A stretch of 64,000 nucleotides of DNA, taken from Streptomyces sp. (GTDB lineage Bacteria > Actinomycetota > Actinomycetes > Streptomycetales > Streptomycetaceae). A program made the translations under genes and the position numbers. The stretch is from contig JABFVM010000037.1 in assembly GCA_013362785.1 (NCBI GenBank), positions 1 through 64,000 of the forward strand. The letters are read 5' to 3'. Below are positions 24,359 to 32,948 of this stretch, in pieces; the first letter of the stretch is position 1, and the number at the start of each line of letters is the position of its first letter. Under the pieces are notes generated by a model that ran no database searches, was not told the DNA's origin, and saw nothing but the letters and a program-made list of their open reading frames with translations.

Positions 24359-25192
24359 TCAGGCCACCGATTCGATCCGCATCTTGATGTCGTCCGGCGA
24401 CAGCGCGCCCTTGGCCGTCACATGGTCCCCGGACGACTCGCCGCGCAGGCGCCGCCCGATCCACGGCACCAGGTACTCGCGCGCCCAGTGGACGTCGTCC
24501 CGGCGGATCTCCAGGGTGCCGCGGGGCGGGAGCTGGGGCCAGGGCTGGTCCGGGTCGGCCGGGACCTCCAGACCGAGGACCTGTCCCGCGCGCAGCGCCA
24601 CACGCGTGTGCCCCTCGGGAGACAGGTGGAGCCGGTCGTCGTCCCAGGCCCGGCGGTCCTGGACGGTCTTCAGGGACCACAGGTCGAGCACCGGGCAGCC
24701 GTACCGGTCGGCGATGGCCCGCACATGTCCGTTGTACGTGGCGATCTTGCCGCGCAGATGCTTCAGCACGGGCACGCCACGTGTGTCGAAGCCGGTCGTC
24801 ACCATGACGGTGCCGACGGCTGAGGTGAGCCGGGCGATCGCCCGCTCGAAACGCTCGGCCACCTCGTCGGGGTCGGTGCCGGGCCGGATGATGTCGTTGC
24901 CGCCCGCGCAGAAGGAGACCAGGTCGGGGGCCAGTTCCGCGGCTTTCGGGAGCTGGTCCTCGATGATCTGGTCGAGAAGTCTGCCGCGCACGGCGAGGTT
25001 GGTGTAGTCGAAGTCGCCCTCGGGTCGCCGGTCCGCGAGAAGTACCGCGAACCGGTCGGCCCAGCCGACGAACGCCCCGTCGGGGCCGGGGTCGCCGACG
25101 CCCTCGGTGAAGCTGTCCCCCACCGCGACGTACGACCCGATCACTGCTCTGCTGTCACTCTTCGAATCGCCTGCCACACCGGCATGATTCAC
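24359..25192 (-). CDS. SGNH/GDSL-type hydrolase
   Basis: The catalytic domain shows block I YVAVGDSFTEGVGDP (nucleophile Ser), block III FCAGGNDIIRPG and the C-terminal DDRLHLSPEGH with the catalytic Asp/His. This places it in the SGNH family of esterases or lipases. No clear signal peptide is present, so it is probably cytoplasmic. The start is uncertain: GTG codons at 25192, 25177 and 25144 are all in frame. The long 724-aa ORF in the track runs through the next gene in another frame and is not used. Confidence 0.82.
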   Translation of the reverse strand: MNHAGVAGDSKSDSRAVIGSYVAVGDSFTEGVGDPGPDGAFVGWADRFAVLLADRRPEGDFDYTNLAVRGRLLDQIIEDQLPKAAELAPDLVSFCAGGNDIIRPGTDPDEVAERFERAIARLTSAVGTVMVTTGFDTRGVPVLKHLRGKIATYNGHVRAIADRYGCPVLDLWSLKTVQDRRAWDDDRLHLSPEGHTRVALRAGQVLGLEVPADPDQPWPQLPPRGTLEIRRDDVHWAREYLVPWIGRRLRGESSGDHVTAKGALSPDDIKMRIESVA

Positions 25193-25287
25193 CTTCGAAT
25201 GTGACTTACGCGACCGTAAGGAAGGGTTGACGGGCGGTGAGATAAGCCACTCCCAAAGTCTTGGCCAAACCTGGAATAAGCCCCTGA

Positions 25288-26001
25288 TCAGGGCTGTTGT
25301 GGACTCAACCGCCAGACTCGGAAGCCGCTGATCCTGAAGTGACTCCACGTCGTCCGGAAGGCGAAGTGCCCACCGGTGTACGGCTCCTGGTCGGTGTAGT
25401 CGAAGACGAGCCGCCCGTTGTTCCACCACTGGACGGTGGAGCCGTCGGAGACGACATGGACCCGGTTGGGCCGGTTGGGCACCAACAGCGGCTCGGTGTA
25501 GTCGTAGACCAGCGGACGGACCCCGGCCTCGCCGACGTAGCGGCGCAGGCGTGTCGTGGTGTTGTAGTTGGCGCCGTAACCGGCGTAGTACGTCTTGAGG
25601 TAGTCGTATTCGGCGAGCGCGCCGCCCCGTCGGGTGGCGAAGAGGTCGTCGGGGGACCGGACGTCGACGGCGTTCCAGAAGTTGTTGAGGTCGGAGACAC
25701 GGTCGTTGGGGCCGCCCTCGGAGACGGCGGTGGCCGTGTACTGGAGGAGGTACGGCCCTTCGAGCCGCTTCTTGAACCACACCGTGGCGCCGCTGGGTAC
25801 GTCGACCTCCAGCACTCCGTGTGACGCGGTGACGGTGCCGCCGTCCTGGAGTTCGGTCACCCACTGGCCGAGTCCGTGACGGAAGTCGTCGTGGGCGACA
25901 AGCCGGCGGTGGGGCGCCGCACCGGCCGGGCCCGCGGGAACGACTGTCCCCAGTGCGGCGCCGGCGGCCAGGATTCCGAACGCTCTGCGTGTGGTCGTCA
26001 C
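25288..26001 (-). CDS. Tat-exported DUF6250-like protein
   Basis: The GTG at 26001 (VTTTRRAFGILAAGAALG) is preceded by GAAGGAG and gives 237 aa with a twin-arginine signal peptide cleaved near PAGAAPH. The mature part is a beta-rich, aromatic-rich domain (WVTELQDGG, YLLQYTATAVSEGGPNDRVSD, GGHFAFRTTWSHFRISGF) resembling DUF6250, a domain found in extracellular carbohydrate-active proteins such as polysaccharide lyase-related ones. A LacI-type operator lies 47 bp upstream, which suggests sugar control. The exact substrate is unknown. Confidence 0.75.
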   Translation of the reverse strand: MTTTRRAFGILAAGAALGTVVPAGPAGAAPHRRLVAHDDFRHGLGQWVTELQDGGTVTASHGVLEVDVPSGATVWFKKRLEGPYLLQYTATAVSEGGPNDRVSDLNNFWNAVDVRSPDDLFATRRGGALAEYDYLKTYYAGYGANYNTTTRLRRYVGEAGVRPLVYDYTEPLLVPNRPNRVHVVSDGSTVQWWNNGRLVFDYTDQEPYTGGHFAFRTTWSHFRISGFRVWRLSPQQP

Positions 26002-26047
26002 GGGGGTGGGCTCCTTCGTCGGGCACGAACCGCCCAGGACATAGACG

Positions 26048-26059
26048 GAAAGCGCTTGC
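26048..26059. promoter_or_regulatory. LacI-family-type operator
   Basis: GAAAGCGCTTGC is a near-perfect palindrome of the LacI/GalR consensus (xAAxCGxTTx with central CG). It lies upstream of the minus-strand DUF6250 gene at a distance suitable for repression. The cognate LacI regulator is not in the window. Confidence 0.5.
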
Positions 26060-26120
26060 GCCATGCGGACGGAGATCACTCTCTCCCGCCGCTCCCGCGC
26101 TGTCGACACCCCCGGACACA

Positions 26121-26158
26121 CCGAAGGCCGGACCCGGGGATCGGGGTCCGGCCTTCGG
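26121..26158. terminator. Terminator after the M23 peptidase gene
   Basis: A perfect 15-bp stem CCGAAGGCCGGACCC with GGGTCCGGCCTTCGG encloses an 8-nt loop, 30 bp after the stop of the minus-strand peptidase. No U-run is visible on that strand, as is common in streptomycetes. Confidence 0.8.
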
Positions 26159-26187
26159 AGGCGTGTCAGGCGAGGCGGTCGGCGGGG

Positions 26188-27123
26188 TCAGCCGATGGCG
26201 ACGCCCTTGGAGCGGAGGTAGGCGACCGGGTCCACGTCCGAGCCGTAGTCCGGCGTGGTGCGGATCTCGAAGTGCAGGTGCGGGCCGGTCACGTTGCCGG
26301 TCGCGCCGGAGAGACCGATCTCCTGGCCCGCGGTCACGGTCTGGCCGGCCGAGACGGAGAGCGAGGACAGGTGGCCGTACTGGGCGTAGTAGCCGTCGGC
26401 GAGCTGGATGACGACCTGGTTGCCGTAGGCGCCGCCCCAGCCGGCGGAGACGACGGTGCCCGCGCCGACCGCCTTCAGCGGCGTGCCCGTCGAGGCGAAG
26501 AAGTCGACGCCGGTGTGGTAGCCGCTGGACCACATGCTGCCCGCCACCTTGTACGCGGTGGCGACGGAAGTGGCGTCCACGGGGGCGGAGAAGCCGTTGA
26601 CCGTGCTCGCGTTGTCGGCGGCCGTGGTCGCCTTCTTCGGCGTGGAGGACTTCGCGGAGGAGTCCTCCGAAGACGACTTGGACGACTTGGACGCCGAAGA
26701 GGAGGACGGGGCCGACGACTTGGGGGCGCTCGCCCCGGCCTTCTTGCCGCCGATCGAGAGCTTCAGGCCCGGGTGGATCAGCGACGGGTCGCTGCCGACG
26801 GCCTCACGGTTGTCGGCGTAGAGCTGCTTCCAGCCACCGTCGATGCTCTGCTCGTCGGCGATCTTCGCGAGGTAATCGCCGACCTTCACCGAGTAGGTGC
26901 GCACAGCCGTCTTCTTCTCGGTGGCCTTCTTCTCGACCGTCTTCTTCTCGACGCCCGGAAGGGACTGAACGGCCTTTTCCGAAACGGACTGCGAGGGAGC
27001 GGCGTGGGCGCCGGTGGCCCCGATGAGCGGGAGGGCGAGAGCGGCGCCACCGGTTCCGGCGACGGCGATGGAGCGGGTGAAGCGGGGGGACTTCGGGCGG
27101 CGGTGCTTACCCTTCGCGGGCAT
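26188..27123 (-). CDS. Secreted LysM-M23 peptidoglycan hydrolase
   Basis: The ATG at 27123 (MPAKGKHRRPK) has GAGAGGA upstream and gives 311 aa. Domains: signal peptide (cleaved near HAAPSQ), LysM module (YSVKVGDYLAKIADEQSI), Ser/Lys-rich linker, and an M23 peptidase domain with HTGVDFFASTGTP and the terminal HLHFEIRT, both carrying zinc ligands. It cleaves peptidoglycan cross-bridges or stems in the cell wall. The leader contains a c-di-AMP riboswitch, which in streptomycetes controls several cell-wall hydrolases. Confidence 0.93.
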   Translation of the reverse strand: MPAKGKHRRPKSPRFTRSIAVAGTGGAALALPLIGATGAHAAPSQSVSEKAVQSLPGVEKKTVEKKATEKKTAVRTYSVKVGDYLAKIADEQSIDGGWKQLYADNREAVGSDPSLIHPGLKLSIGGKKAGASAPKSSAPSSSSASKSSKSSSEDSSAKSSTPKKATTAADNASTVNGFSAPVDATSVATAYKVAGSMWSSGYHTGVDFFASTGTPLKAVGAGTVVSAGWGGAYGNQVVIQLADGYYAQYGHLSSLSVSAGQTVTAGQEIGLSGATGNVTGPHLHFEIRTTPDYGSDVDPVAYLRSKGVAIG

Positions 27124-27136
27124 GGCGAATTCCTCT

Positions 27137-27320
27137 CCGGCGCCTACGAGGTGAGCTGTCGGGTGCGGGCTGGAGATGCCCGGTCGCGTGGGGACGCGAC
27201 TTGACCCCAAGCCTGTTCCGGAGACCGGAACAGGCGGTTGTACCTGTGGGTCCCCCGCTCCTGCCATGGTCGGGTGAGTTTGCGCGGGTTCCGGTCGGCG
27301 GCAGGATTCGGCGTCCGTCC
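27137..27320 (-). ncRNA. c-di-AMP (ydaO-yuaA) riboswitch
   Basis: Read on the minus strand, the leader shows the class signature in order: GCAGGAGCGGGGGACCCACA, GGTACAACCG, a variable hairpin (CTGTTCCGG/CCGGAACAG), TTGGGGTCAAG, and the closing GACAGCTCACCTCGTAGGCG just before the ribosome binding site. This matches actinobacterial ydaO elements upstream of cell-wall hydrolases, which lower expression when c-di-AMP is high. The exact 5' boundary is approximate. Confidence 0.85.
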
Positions 27321-27593
27321 GGATTGGTTGGGAACGTAAGCGAGGAAGACGCACGGGAACAAGTGAGAGGTTCCGTCCGAATGCGTTCCTGTTGATCCCT
27401 TGTGGGAATTACCGGTCACCCTGTGTGAATTATAAGTGCGTCGCCCTACTCAAAACCCCTTGAAAAGCATGTGAATTACGTGGACATGACGGGCGACACA
27501 CGGTCACGAATATGACGCTCCTCACGTGACACCACCCCAGCCGCCTTTTACTCAGAGCGAGTTGGAATTAAGGCGCCAATTCGGACAGAACCC
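27321..27593. other. Intergenic region, promoter of the M23 peptidase
   Basis: This 270-bp AT-richer stretch lies upstream of the riboswitch and after the minus-strand alpha-galactosidase, and should contain the riboswitch promoter. I see no gene and no clear operator. Confidence 0.5.
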
Positions 27594-29681
27594 CTAGATG
27601 CGACGCAGTCGGATAACTGCCGCATCGAGGTCGCCACGCAATCCGGTGAATAGTCCGTGATGCTGCAATACGGCACCTCGATGAACTTCGCCCGTTTCGC
27701 GGCATTCATACGACGCTGTCGGGTCCAGCCCGCGCAGCCGCAGCGCCGGCGCGGCCTCGCCGTAGCTCTGCGCCTGGAGCCAGGCGAGGACGACGGTCTC
27801 GTCGCCGAGCACGTACTGCACGGCGCTCAGCCCACCCCTCGGGGGCCGTAGCCGGTAGAGGTCGCCGCGCTGCACGACGGGCCGGATCTCCTTGTAGAGC
27901 TCCACCCACTCCCGCGCCTCGGCGAGCTCCTCCTCGCTCCACTGCGCGAGGTCGCCGCCGACGCCGAGCACCCCGGCCATGGCGCTCACGAACCGGAAGC
28001 GCAGCGAGCTGACCCGGCCGTTGAGCTGGTTGTTCGGGCTGTCGGTGACCCAGGCGGCCATGACCCGCGCCGGATGGATCTGACTGAAGCCGTGCTGGAT
28101 GGCGAGCCGGTCGAGCGGGTCGGTGTTGTCGGAGGTCCACACCTGGTCCGTACGGCTCAGCACGCCCAGGTCGATCCGTCCGCCACCGCCCGAGCAGGAC
28201 TCGAAGGCGACGCCCGGATGGGCGGCCCGCAGCCGGTCCAACAGGGCGTAGAGGGCGTGCACATGGTCGACCCAGAGGCGTTGCGGGTACGGCTCACCGG
28301 GCCAGCCCGCGTCGCTGAAGCAGCGGTTGAAGTCCCACTTCACATAGTCGATCGGGGCGCTGGAGAGGAGCCCGTCGAGCTGGCCCCAGAGGTACTCCTG
28401 GACGTCCTCGCGGGCCAGGTTCAGTACGAGCTGATTGCGGAACTCCGTCCGCTTTCGTCCGGTCTGGTACTGCACCCAGTCCGGGTGGGCGCGGTACAGC
28501 TCGCTGTCCGGATTGACCATTTCCGGCTCGACCCAGATACCGAACCGCATGCCGAGGGCGTGTACGTAGTCGGCGAGGGGCTTGAGGCCGGACGGGAAGC
28601 GGTCGGGGTTGGGGGTCCAGTCACCGAGCCCGGCGCGGTCGCTGGTGCGCGCCCCGAACCAGCCGTCGTCGACGACGAACAGCTCGACGCCGATCGTCGC
28701 GGCCCGCCGGGCGAGGGTGCCCTGCTGCTCCTCGGAGATGTCGAACTCGGTCGCCTCCCAGGAGTTGAAGAGCACGGGCCGGTCCTGATCGGCGTCGGGG
28801 ATCACATGCGCGCGCTGGTAGGCGTGCCAGGCGCGGCTCGCGCCCCCGAAGCCGCCGTCGCTCCACAGCCCGGCGAAGACCGGCGTCACGAACGACTCCC
28901 CCGCCGCCAGCCGCAGCAGCCCGGAGTCGTCGTACCCGGCCCCGCCGGTGATCTGCACGCGCGCGTCCGGCAGCTGGGCCACCGCGATCCGCCAGGACCC
29001 CGACCAGGCGAGGGCGCAGCCGTACACCTCACCGCGCTCCTCGGTGGCGTCGGTGTCCAGGGCGACCCAGGGCAGGAGCGGGTGCCCGGTGTGGCCGCGG
29101 CGGCTGCCGATGACCTTCTCACCGTAGGTGAGGGGCGTCCGCGCGAGCCGGGACTCCGCGGCCCAGCGCCCGTGCAGCTGCGACAGCCGCCAGTCCTCGC
29201 GGTCGGGCAGGGTCCAGGTGGCGGAGTCGGCGCGCAGCAGCTCCAGGCCGGGCCCCTGGTTGTCCAGGGTCACCCAGCGCTCCACGACGTCGCCGCGCAT
29301 CCGGTAGTGCAGCGTGATGCCCAGTCCGCCGTCCCGGAACCGCAGCCGCAGCTCCTCACTCCCGGCGTCCTCGGTGCCCTCGGTCCCGTACGCCTCGAAG
29401 GCCCACTCGGTGCCGCGCCGCTCGTCGGTGCGCACGGACAGGGCAGGCCGTACGAAGCGGGGGCCACCCTCGACCGGGTACTCCTCGTGCCCGTCGAGCC
29501 GGGACTCGAAGCCGCGGTAGTCCGGGAGCGGGCGCGCGGCCAGCTCCTCGGCGTCGGCGAGCGCGATCCGCGGGCCCCAGTGGAGGTGCAGCAGCTCGTC
29601 GTCCTCCGTGAGATGGAGGGCGTAACTGCTGGTCGGCCCGGAAAGAACCCAGGTGCGTCCGCGGTCGGAGATCTCCAGCAT
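27594..29681 (-). CDS. GH36 alpha-galactosidase
   Basis: The 695-aa enzyme has the GH36 layout: an N-terminal beta-supersandwich, a TIM barrel, and a C-terminal beta domain. Catalytic motifs are KWDFNR with the nucleophile Asp near residue 450 and WTSDNTD with the acid/base Asp; CSGGGGRIDLG is also characteristic. No signal peptide is evident, so it probably hydrolyses imported alpha-galactosides such as melibiose or raffinose in the cytoplasm. The ATG at 29681 has GAGGG upstream; the track's start 33 bp farther is not needed. Confidence 0.92.
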   Translation of the reverse strand: MLEISDRGRTWVLSGPTSSYALHLTEDDELLHLHWGPRIALADAEELAARPLPDYRGFESRLDGHEEYPVEGGPRFVRPALSVRTDERRGTEWAFEAYGTEGTEDAGSEELRLRFRDGGLGITLHYRMRGDVVERWVTLDNQGPGLELLRADSATWTLPDREDWRLSQLHGRWAAESRLARTPLTYGEKVIGSRRGHTGHPLLPWVALDTDATEERGEVYGCALAWSGSWRIAVAQLPDARVQITGGAGYDDSGLLRLAAGESFVTPVFAGLWSDGGFGGASRAWHAYQRAHVIPDADQDRPVLFNSWEATEFDISEEQQGTLARRAATIGVELFVVDDGWFGARTSDRAGLGDWTPNPDRFPSGLKPLADYVHALGMRFGIWVEPEMVNPDSELYRAHPDWVQYQTGRKRTEFRNQLVLNLAREDVQEYLWGQLDGLLSSAPIDYVKWDFNRCFSDAGWPGEPYPQRLWVDHVHALYALLDRLRAAHPGVAFESCSGGGGRIDLGVLSRTDQVWTSDNTDPLDRLAIQHGFSQIHPARVMAAWVTDSPNNQLNGRVSSLRFRFVSAMAGVLGVGGDLAQWSEEELAEAREWVELYKEIRPVVQRGDLYRLRPPRGGLSAVQYVLGDETVVLAWLQAQSYGEAAPALRLRGLDPTASYECRETGEVHRGAVLQHHGLFTGLRGDLDAAVIRLRRI

Positions 29682-29861
29682 CAAGCCCTCACACATTCGA
29701 ACAGGTCCGATCAAGCCCCAACATCATCAAGGCGCGGGAGCCTCCGATGCAACGCCTGTGGACAACTCATTGCCTCAGGAAGCCATGTCGTATGGTCGAG
29801 ACCGCACCCCGTCGGCAGCACCGCCGAGCCGCGTCGGCGGGGCCGACTGGGAGGAGCCCCC

Positions 29862-30659
29862 GTGACGCAGCAGATCCCGTCGACCGAGCCCGAGCTGGCC
29901 GGTGTCCGCAACTTCCGCGATGTGGGCGGCCTGCCGACGGTGGACGGACGGCGGGTGCGGTACGGAGTGCTGTTCCGCAGCGGCCACCTCGCGCACGCGA
30001 CCGAGGAGGACGCCGCCTTCCTCGGCTCCCTGGGCCTGCACACGGTCTTCGACTTCCGCAACGCGGCCGACCAGAAGCTGGAGGGGCCGGACGTCGAGCT
30101 GCCGGGCGTACGCAATGTGAACCTGCCGCTGAGCGACCCGGCGGACGGGGCGGAGTTCTGGAAGATGGTCCGCGACGGCGACCTCGACCAGCTGCAGGAG
30201 ATCCTCGCGGACGGCAAGGCCGCGCACCGGATGATCACCTCGTACCGCACGATGATCAAGGAGCGCACCGCCGAGCACTCCCAGGTGCTGCACTCGCTGG
30301 TGGAGGACAGCGTCCCCGCCCTCATGCACTGCGCGGCCGGCAAGGACCGCGCCGGCCTGTCCATCGCCGTGACCCTGCTCGCCCTCGGCGTCGAGCGCGA
30401 GGCGATCCTCGCCGACTACCTGGAGTCCAACGCCAAGCACCGCCGCTACAAGGTCAAGCGCAGCGGCAGCGGTGCGTCGGTCTACTCCCCCGAGGTCATG
30501 GAGCTGCTCAACCCGCTGTTCGACGCGCGTGCCGAGTATCTGACGGCGGCCTTCGAGACGATCGAGGAGACGTGGGGCGGCGTCGACGCCTACCTGGAGC
30601 AGGGCCTGCGGCTCGCCCCGGAGTCCCGGGAGCGACTGCGGGAGCGGCTGCTCGACTGA
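29862..30659 (+). CDS. Protein tyrosine/serine phosphatase
   Basis: The GTG at 29862 with GGGAGGAG upstream gives 265 aa. The active-site loop HCAAGKDRAG (the Cys-x5-Arg signature) is near residue 155, and the N-terminal NFRDVGGLPTVDGRRVRYGV is diagnostic for the Y_phosphatase3 family related to tuberculosis PtpB and plant-type phosphatases. Substrates may be phosphoproteins or phosphoinositides. The long 861-aa ORF in the track enters it in frame from the antisense of the alpha-galactosidase and is not real. Confidence 0.92.
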   Translation: MTQQIPSTEPELAGVRNFRDVGGLPTVDGRRVRYGVLFRSGHLAHATEEDAAFLGSLGLHTVFDFRNAADQKLEGPDVELPGVRNVNLPLSDPADGAEFWKMVRDGDLDQLQEILADGKAAHRMITSYRTMIKERTAEHSQVLHSLVEDSVPALMHCAAGKDRAGLSIAVTLLALGVEREAILADYLESNAKHRRYKVKRSGSGASVYSPEVMELLNPLFDARAEYLTAAFETIEETWGGVDAYLEQGLRLAPESRERLRERLLD

Positions 30660-30689
30660 CGTCCGGTCACCGGCGACCGCCCGGCGTGC

Positions 30690-30809
30690 CTACTTCGCGC
30701 CTGCCTCGAACAGGAAGTAGACGAAGGCCGCGAAAACGTGTCCCACGGCGATGTAGATGATGAGCCGCACCCACAGGGCGCGCGGGAACCTGTCCTCGAA
30801 GTTGCTCAT
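30690..30809 (-). CDS. Small membrane protein, DUF6126-like
   Basis: This 39-aa protein (MSNFEDRFPRALWVRLIIYI, then AVGHVFAAFVYFLFEAGAK) has one membrane helix. Its ATG overlaps the stop codon of the XRE-cupin gene as ATGA, so the two are translationally coupled. Such small proteins are recurrent partners of XRE-cupin regulators in Streptomyces and are annotated DUF6126 as I recall. No biochemical role is known; a membrane anchor or ligand-sensing partner is possible. Confidence 0.8.
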   Translation of the reverse strand: MSNFEDRFPRALWVRLIIYIAVGHVFAAFVYFLFEAGAK

Positions 30810-31429
30810 GGTGTCTCTCCAGGGGTGGGCCCCAGGCACAGCGTGGCCGTGGGGCTCTGCAACAGGGTGTGGACGAAGAGGAGCTCGACCCCGCCCTCGT
30901 CCTGGGCCGCGATGCGGTGCGGGGTGAGCGAGTCGAAGTGCGCGCTGTCGCCGGGCGCGAGCCGGTGCGTGGTGTCCCCGAGGCGCAGCCGCAGCCGCCC
31001 CTGGAGGACGTAGAGCCATTCCTCGCCGGGGTGCACGCGCACGATGTCGCCCTGCGAGCCGTACGGCACATGGACGCGCAGGGCCTGCATCCCGCGGCCG
31101 GGCGAGCCGGCCTGCCAGTACGTCCAGCCGCCTGCGGCGGTCGGCTCCATGTCGGCGGCGCGCACCACGGCGTCCCGGTCGGCGACCGTCTCGCCGAGCA
31201 GTTCGGAGACGGTCGTACTGTAGATACGCGCGAGCGCGAGCAGCATCGGCAGCGAGGGCTGACGCTGCCCGGTCTCCAGCCGGGAGAGGTGGGCGGGCGA
31301 CAGCCCGGCGGCGCGGGCCGCGGCCTCCAGAGTGAGGGCGGCGCGGCGCCGCAGCGCGCGGAGCTGGGGCGCGACCACGGGCAGGGCGCCCTGGTGTTCC
31401 GCCGAGGGCTCCGTCTCGGAAGAGCTCAT
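30806..31429 (-). CDS. XRE-family regulator with cupin domain
   Basis: The 207-aa protein has an HTH_3 domain (LRALRRRAALTLEAAARAAG followed by LSPAHLSRLETG) and a C-terminal cupin (VHPGEEWLYVLQGRLRLRLG, HRLAPGDSAHFDS). It is coupled to the 39-aa membrane protein by an ATGA overlap. Two 15-bp palindromes immediately upstream (31450-31484) are candidate autoregulatory operators. The position next to the hopanoid operon raises the possibility that it also responds to envelope lipids, but nothing in the sequence shows this. Confidence 0.9.
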   Translation of the reverse strand: MSSSETEPSAEHQGALPVVAPQLRALRRRAALTLEAAARAAGLSPAHLSRLETGQRQPSLPMLLALARIYSTTVSELLGETVADRDAVVRAADMEPTAAGGWTYWQAGSPGRGMQALRVHVPYGSQGDIVRVHPGEEWLYVLQGRLRLRLGDTTHRLAPGDSAHFDSLTPHRIAAQDEGGVELLFVHTLLQSPTATLCLGPTPGETP

Positions 31430-31449
31430 GCCTCCATTCAGCCGGAGCC

Positions 31450-31484
31450 TTGCCTTTGCGGCAAATTCCTTGCCTCAGAGGCAA
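31450..31484. promoter_or_regulatory. Two 15-bp palindromes with 20-bp centre spacing, putative operators
   Basis: TTGCCTTTGCGGCAA (31450-31464) and TTGCCTCAGAGGCAA (31470-31484) share TTGCC/GGCAA arms; the second is a perfect palindrome. Their centres are 20 bp, about two helical turns, apart and 20-50 bp upstream of the XRE-cupin gene. This is the classic layout of cooperative operator pairs. Confidence 0.7.
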
Positions 31485-31485
31485 A

Positions 31486-31553
31486 GTTCCGTCGGCATGC
31501 CTGGGCGCGGGCCGCGCTCGTTCCGTCGGCATGCCTGGGCGCGGGCCGCGCTC
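31486..31553. repeat. Perfect 34-bp tandem duplication
   Basis: A 34-bp unit starting GTTCCGTCGGCATGCC occurs twice back to back without a mismatch. It fills the space between the operators of the XRE gene and the end of hpnO. Perfect identity indicates a recent duplication or functional constraint. Confidence 0.9.
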
Positions 31554-31562
31554 ACACCGCGT

Positions 31563-32948
31563 CTAGCGGTTGGCGACCGCCTGCTTGATCAGCGTCTTCC
31601 CGAAGTCCCACATCAGCCCGCTGCCGCTGTGCGCCTCGTCCATCACCTCCGTGAAGGCGTCGACGAACCGGTCCACCTCCCGCTCACCGATGATCAGCGG
31701 CGGGATCAGCTTGATCACTTCCAGGTGGTCCCCGGAGACCTGGGTGAGGATGCGGTGCCGCTGCAGCAGCGGTACGACGACCATCTGGGCGAACAGGCCC
31801 TTGCGCGCGGCCTGCAGCATGGTCCAACGGCCGCGCAGCCCCAGCGACTTGGGCCGGCCGAACTCGATGCCGACCATCAGCCCCCGGCCGCGCACATCGG
31901 CGAGCAGTTCGTACTTGTCGGTCAGCGCCGCGAGCCGGGACCTGAGCTGCTCCCCGGTCGCCCGCGCGTTCGCGACGATCTGCTCGTTCTCCATGACGGA
32001 CAGGACCGCGAGCCCGGCCGCCATGGCCTGGGCGTTGGACCCGAAGCTCGCCGAGTGGACCAGCACGCGGTCCATGGACGAGTAGACCTTCTTGAAGATC
32101 CAGTCCTTGCCGAGCGTGGCGCCCACCGGCACATAGCCCCCGGAGAGCGCCTTCGCCACGCACACCAGGTCCGGCTCGACACCGTCCTCGTGCTGGTAGG
32201 CGTAGAAGTCCCCGGTCCGGCCCAGCCCGGTCTGCACCTCGTCGGCGATGAGCAGCGCCTTGTGCTGGTGCAGCAGCTCCTGGGCGGCCCGCAGATAGCC
32301 GGGCGGGGCCTCGTGCACGCCCTTGCCCTGGATCGGTTCGACGATCAGGGATGCGACGTCGCCCTTCTTCAGCTCCCGCGCCAGGGCGTCGAGATCGCCG
32401 AGCGGTACGGCCGTGTCGGGCAGCAGCGGGGCGAAGCCGTCCCGGAAGCCGGACTCGCCGTTGACGGACAGGGAGCCGGTGGTCAGGCCGTGGAAGGCGT
32501 GGTCGCAGTACAGGATCCTCGGCTTCCCGGTGACGAACCGCGCGAACTTCAGCGCGGTCTCCACCGCCTCGGTTCCGCTGTTGCCGAAGAACACCCGGTC
32601 CAGGTGCGGGCTGTGTGCGAGGAGCCGCTCCGCCAGCAGCCCGGGCAGCGGCTGGCAGTCGAAGCGGGTGAGGTCGGCGAGCTGGGCGTCGAGGACGTCG
32701 TGCAGCGCCTTGCGGACGACGGGGTGGTGGCGCCCCAGGCCCATCACCCCGAACCCGGCGAGCATGTCCAGGTAGTCGTCGCCGTCCGCGTCCCAGAAGT
32801 AGGCGCCCTCGGCCCGCTCGTAGACCTTGTCGAAGCCGATGGTGTGCAGCATGCGCGGGAGCTGGTGGTTCAGGTACCGCGTGTGCAGCTCGTAGCGCTC
32901 GGCTCCGCGCTCGGCGAGGAGGTGGCCGAGGTCGAACTCGGTGGTCAT
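31563..32948 (-). CDS. hpnO: HpnO, hopanoid class III aminotransferase (aminobacteriohopanetriol formation)
   Basis: The 461-aa fold-type I PLP aminotransferase shows [18 protein letters not shown], the PLP-contact [12 protein letters not shown] and the PLP-lysine segment [14 protein letters not shown]. In hopanoid clusters HpnO converts formylhopane-derived ribosylhopane to aminobacteriohopanetriol. It is the last gene of the operon; its ATG overlaps the dxs stop as ATGA. The length and the context of shc and hpnG/hpnH support the assignment over an acetylornithine-type aminotransferase. Confidence 0.9.
   Translation of the reverse strand: MTTEFDLGHLLAERGAERYELHTRYLNHQLPRMLHTIGFDKVYERAEGAYFWDADGDDYLDMLAGFGVMGLGRHHPVVRKALHDVLDAQLADLTRFDCQPLPGLLAERLLAHSPHLDRVFFGNSGTEAVETALKFARFVTGKPRILYCDHAFHGLTTGSLSVNGESGFRDGFAPLLPDTAVPLGDLDALARELKKGDVASLIVEPIQGKGVHEAPPGYLRAAQELLHQHKALLIADEVQTGLGRTGDFYAYQHEDGVEPDLVCVAKALSGGYVPVGATLGKDWIFKKVYSSMDRVLVHSASFGSNAQAMAAGLAVLSVMENEQIVANARATGEQLRSRLAALTDKYELLADVRGRGLMVGIEFGRPKSLGLRGRWTMLQAARKGLFAQMVVVPLLQRHRILTQVSGDHLEVIKLIPPLIIGEREVDRFVDAFTEVMDEAHSGSGLMWDFGKTLIKQAVANR

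Noticed and set aside
28074-29861. N-terminal extension of the phosphatase ORF
   Set aside because: The extension is antisense to the alpha-galactosidase; the phosphatase has a good GTG start with a ribosome binding site at 29862.
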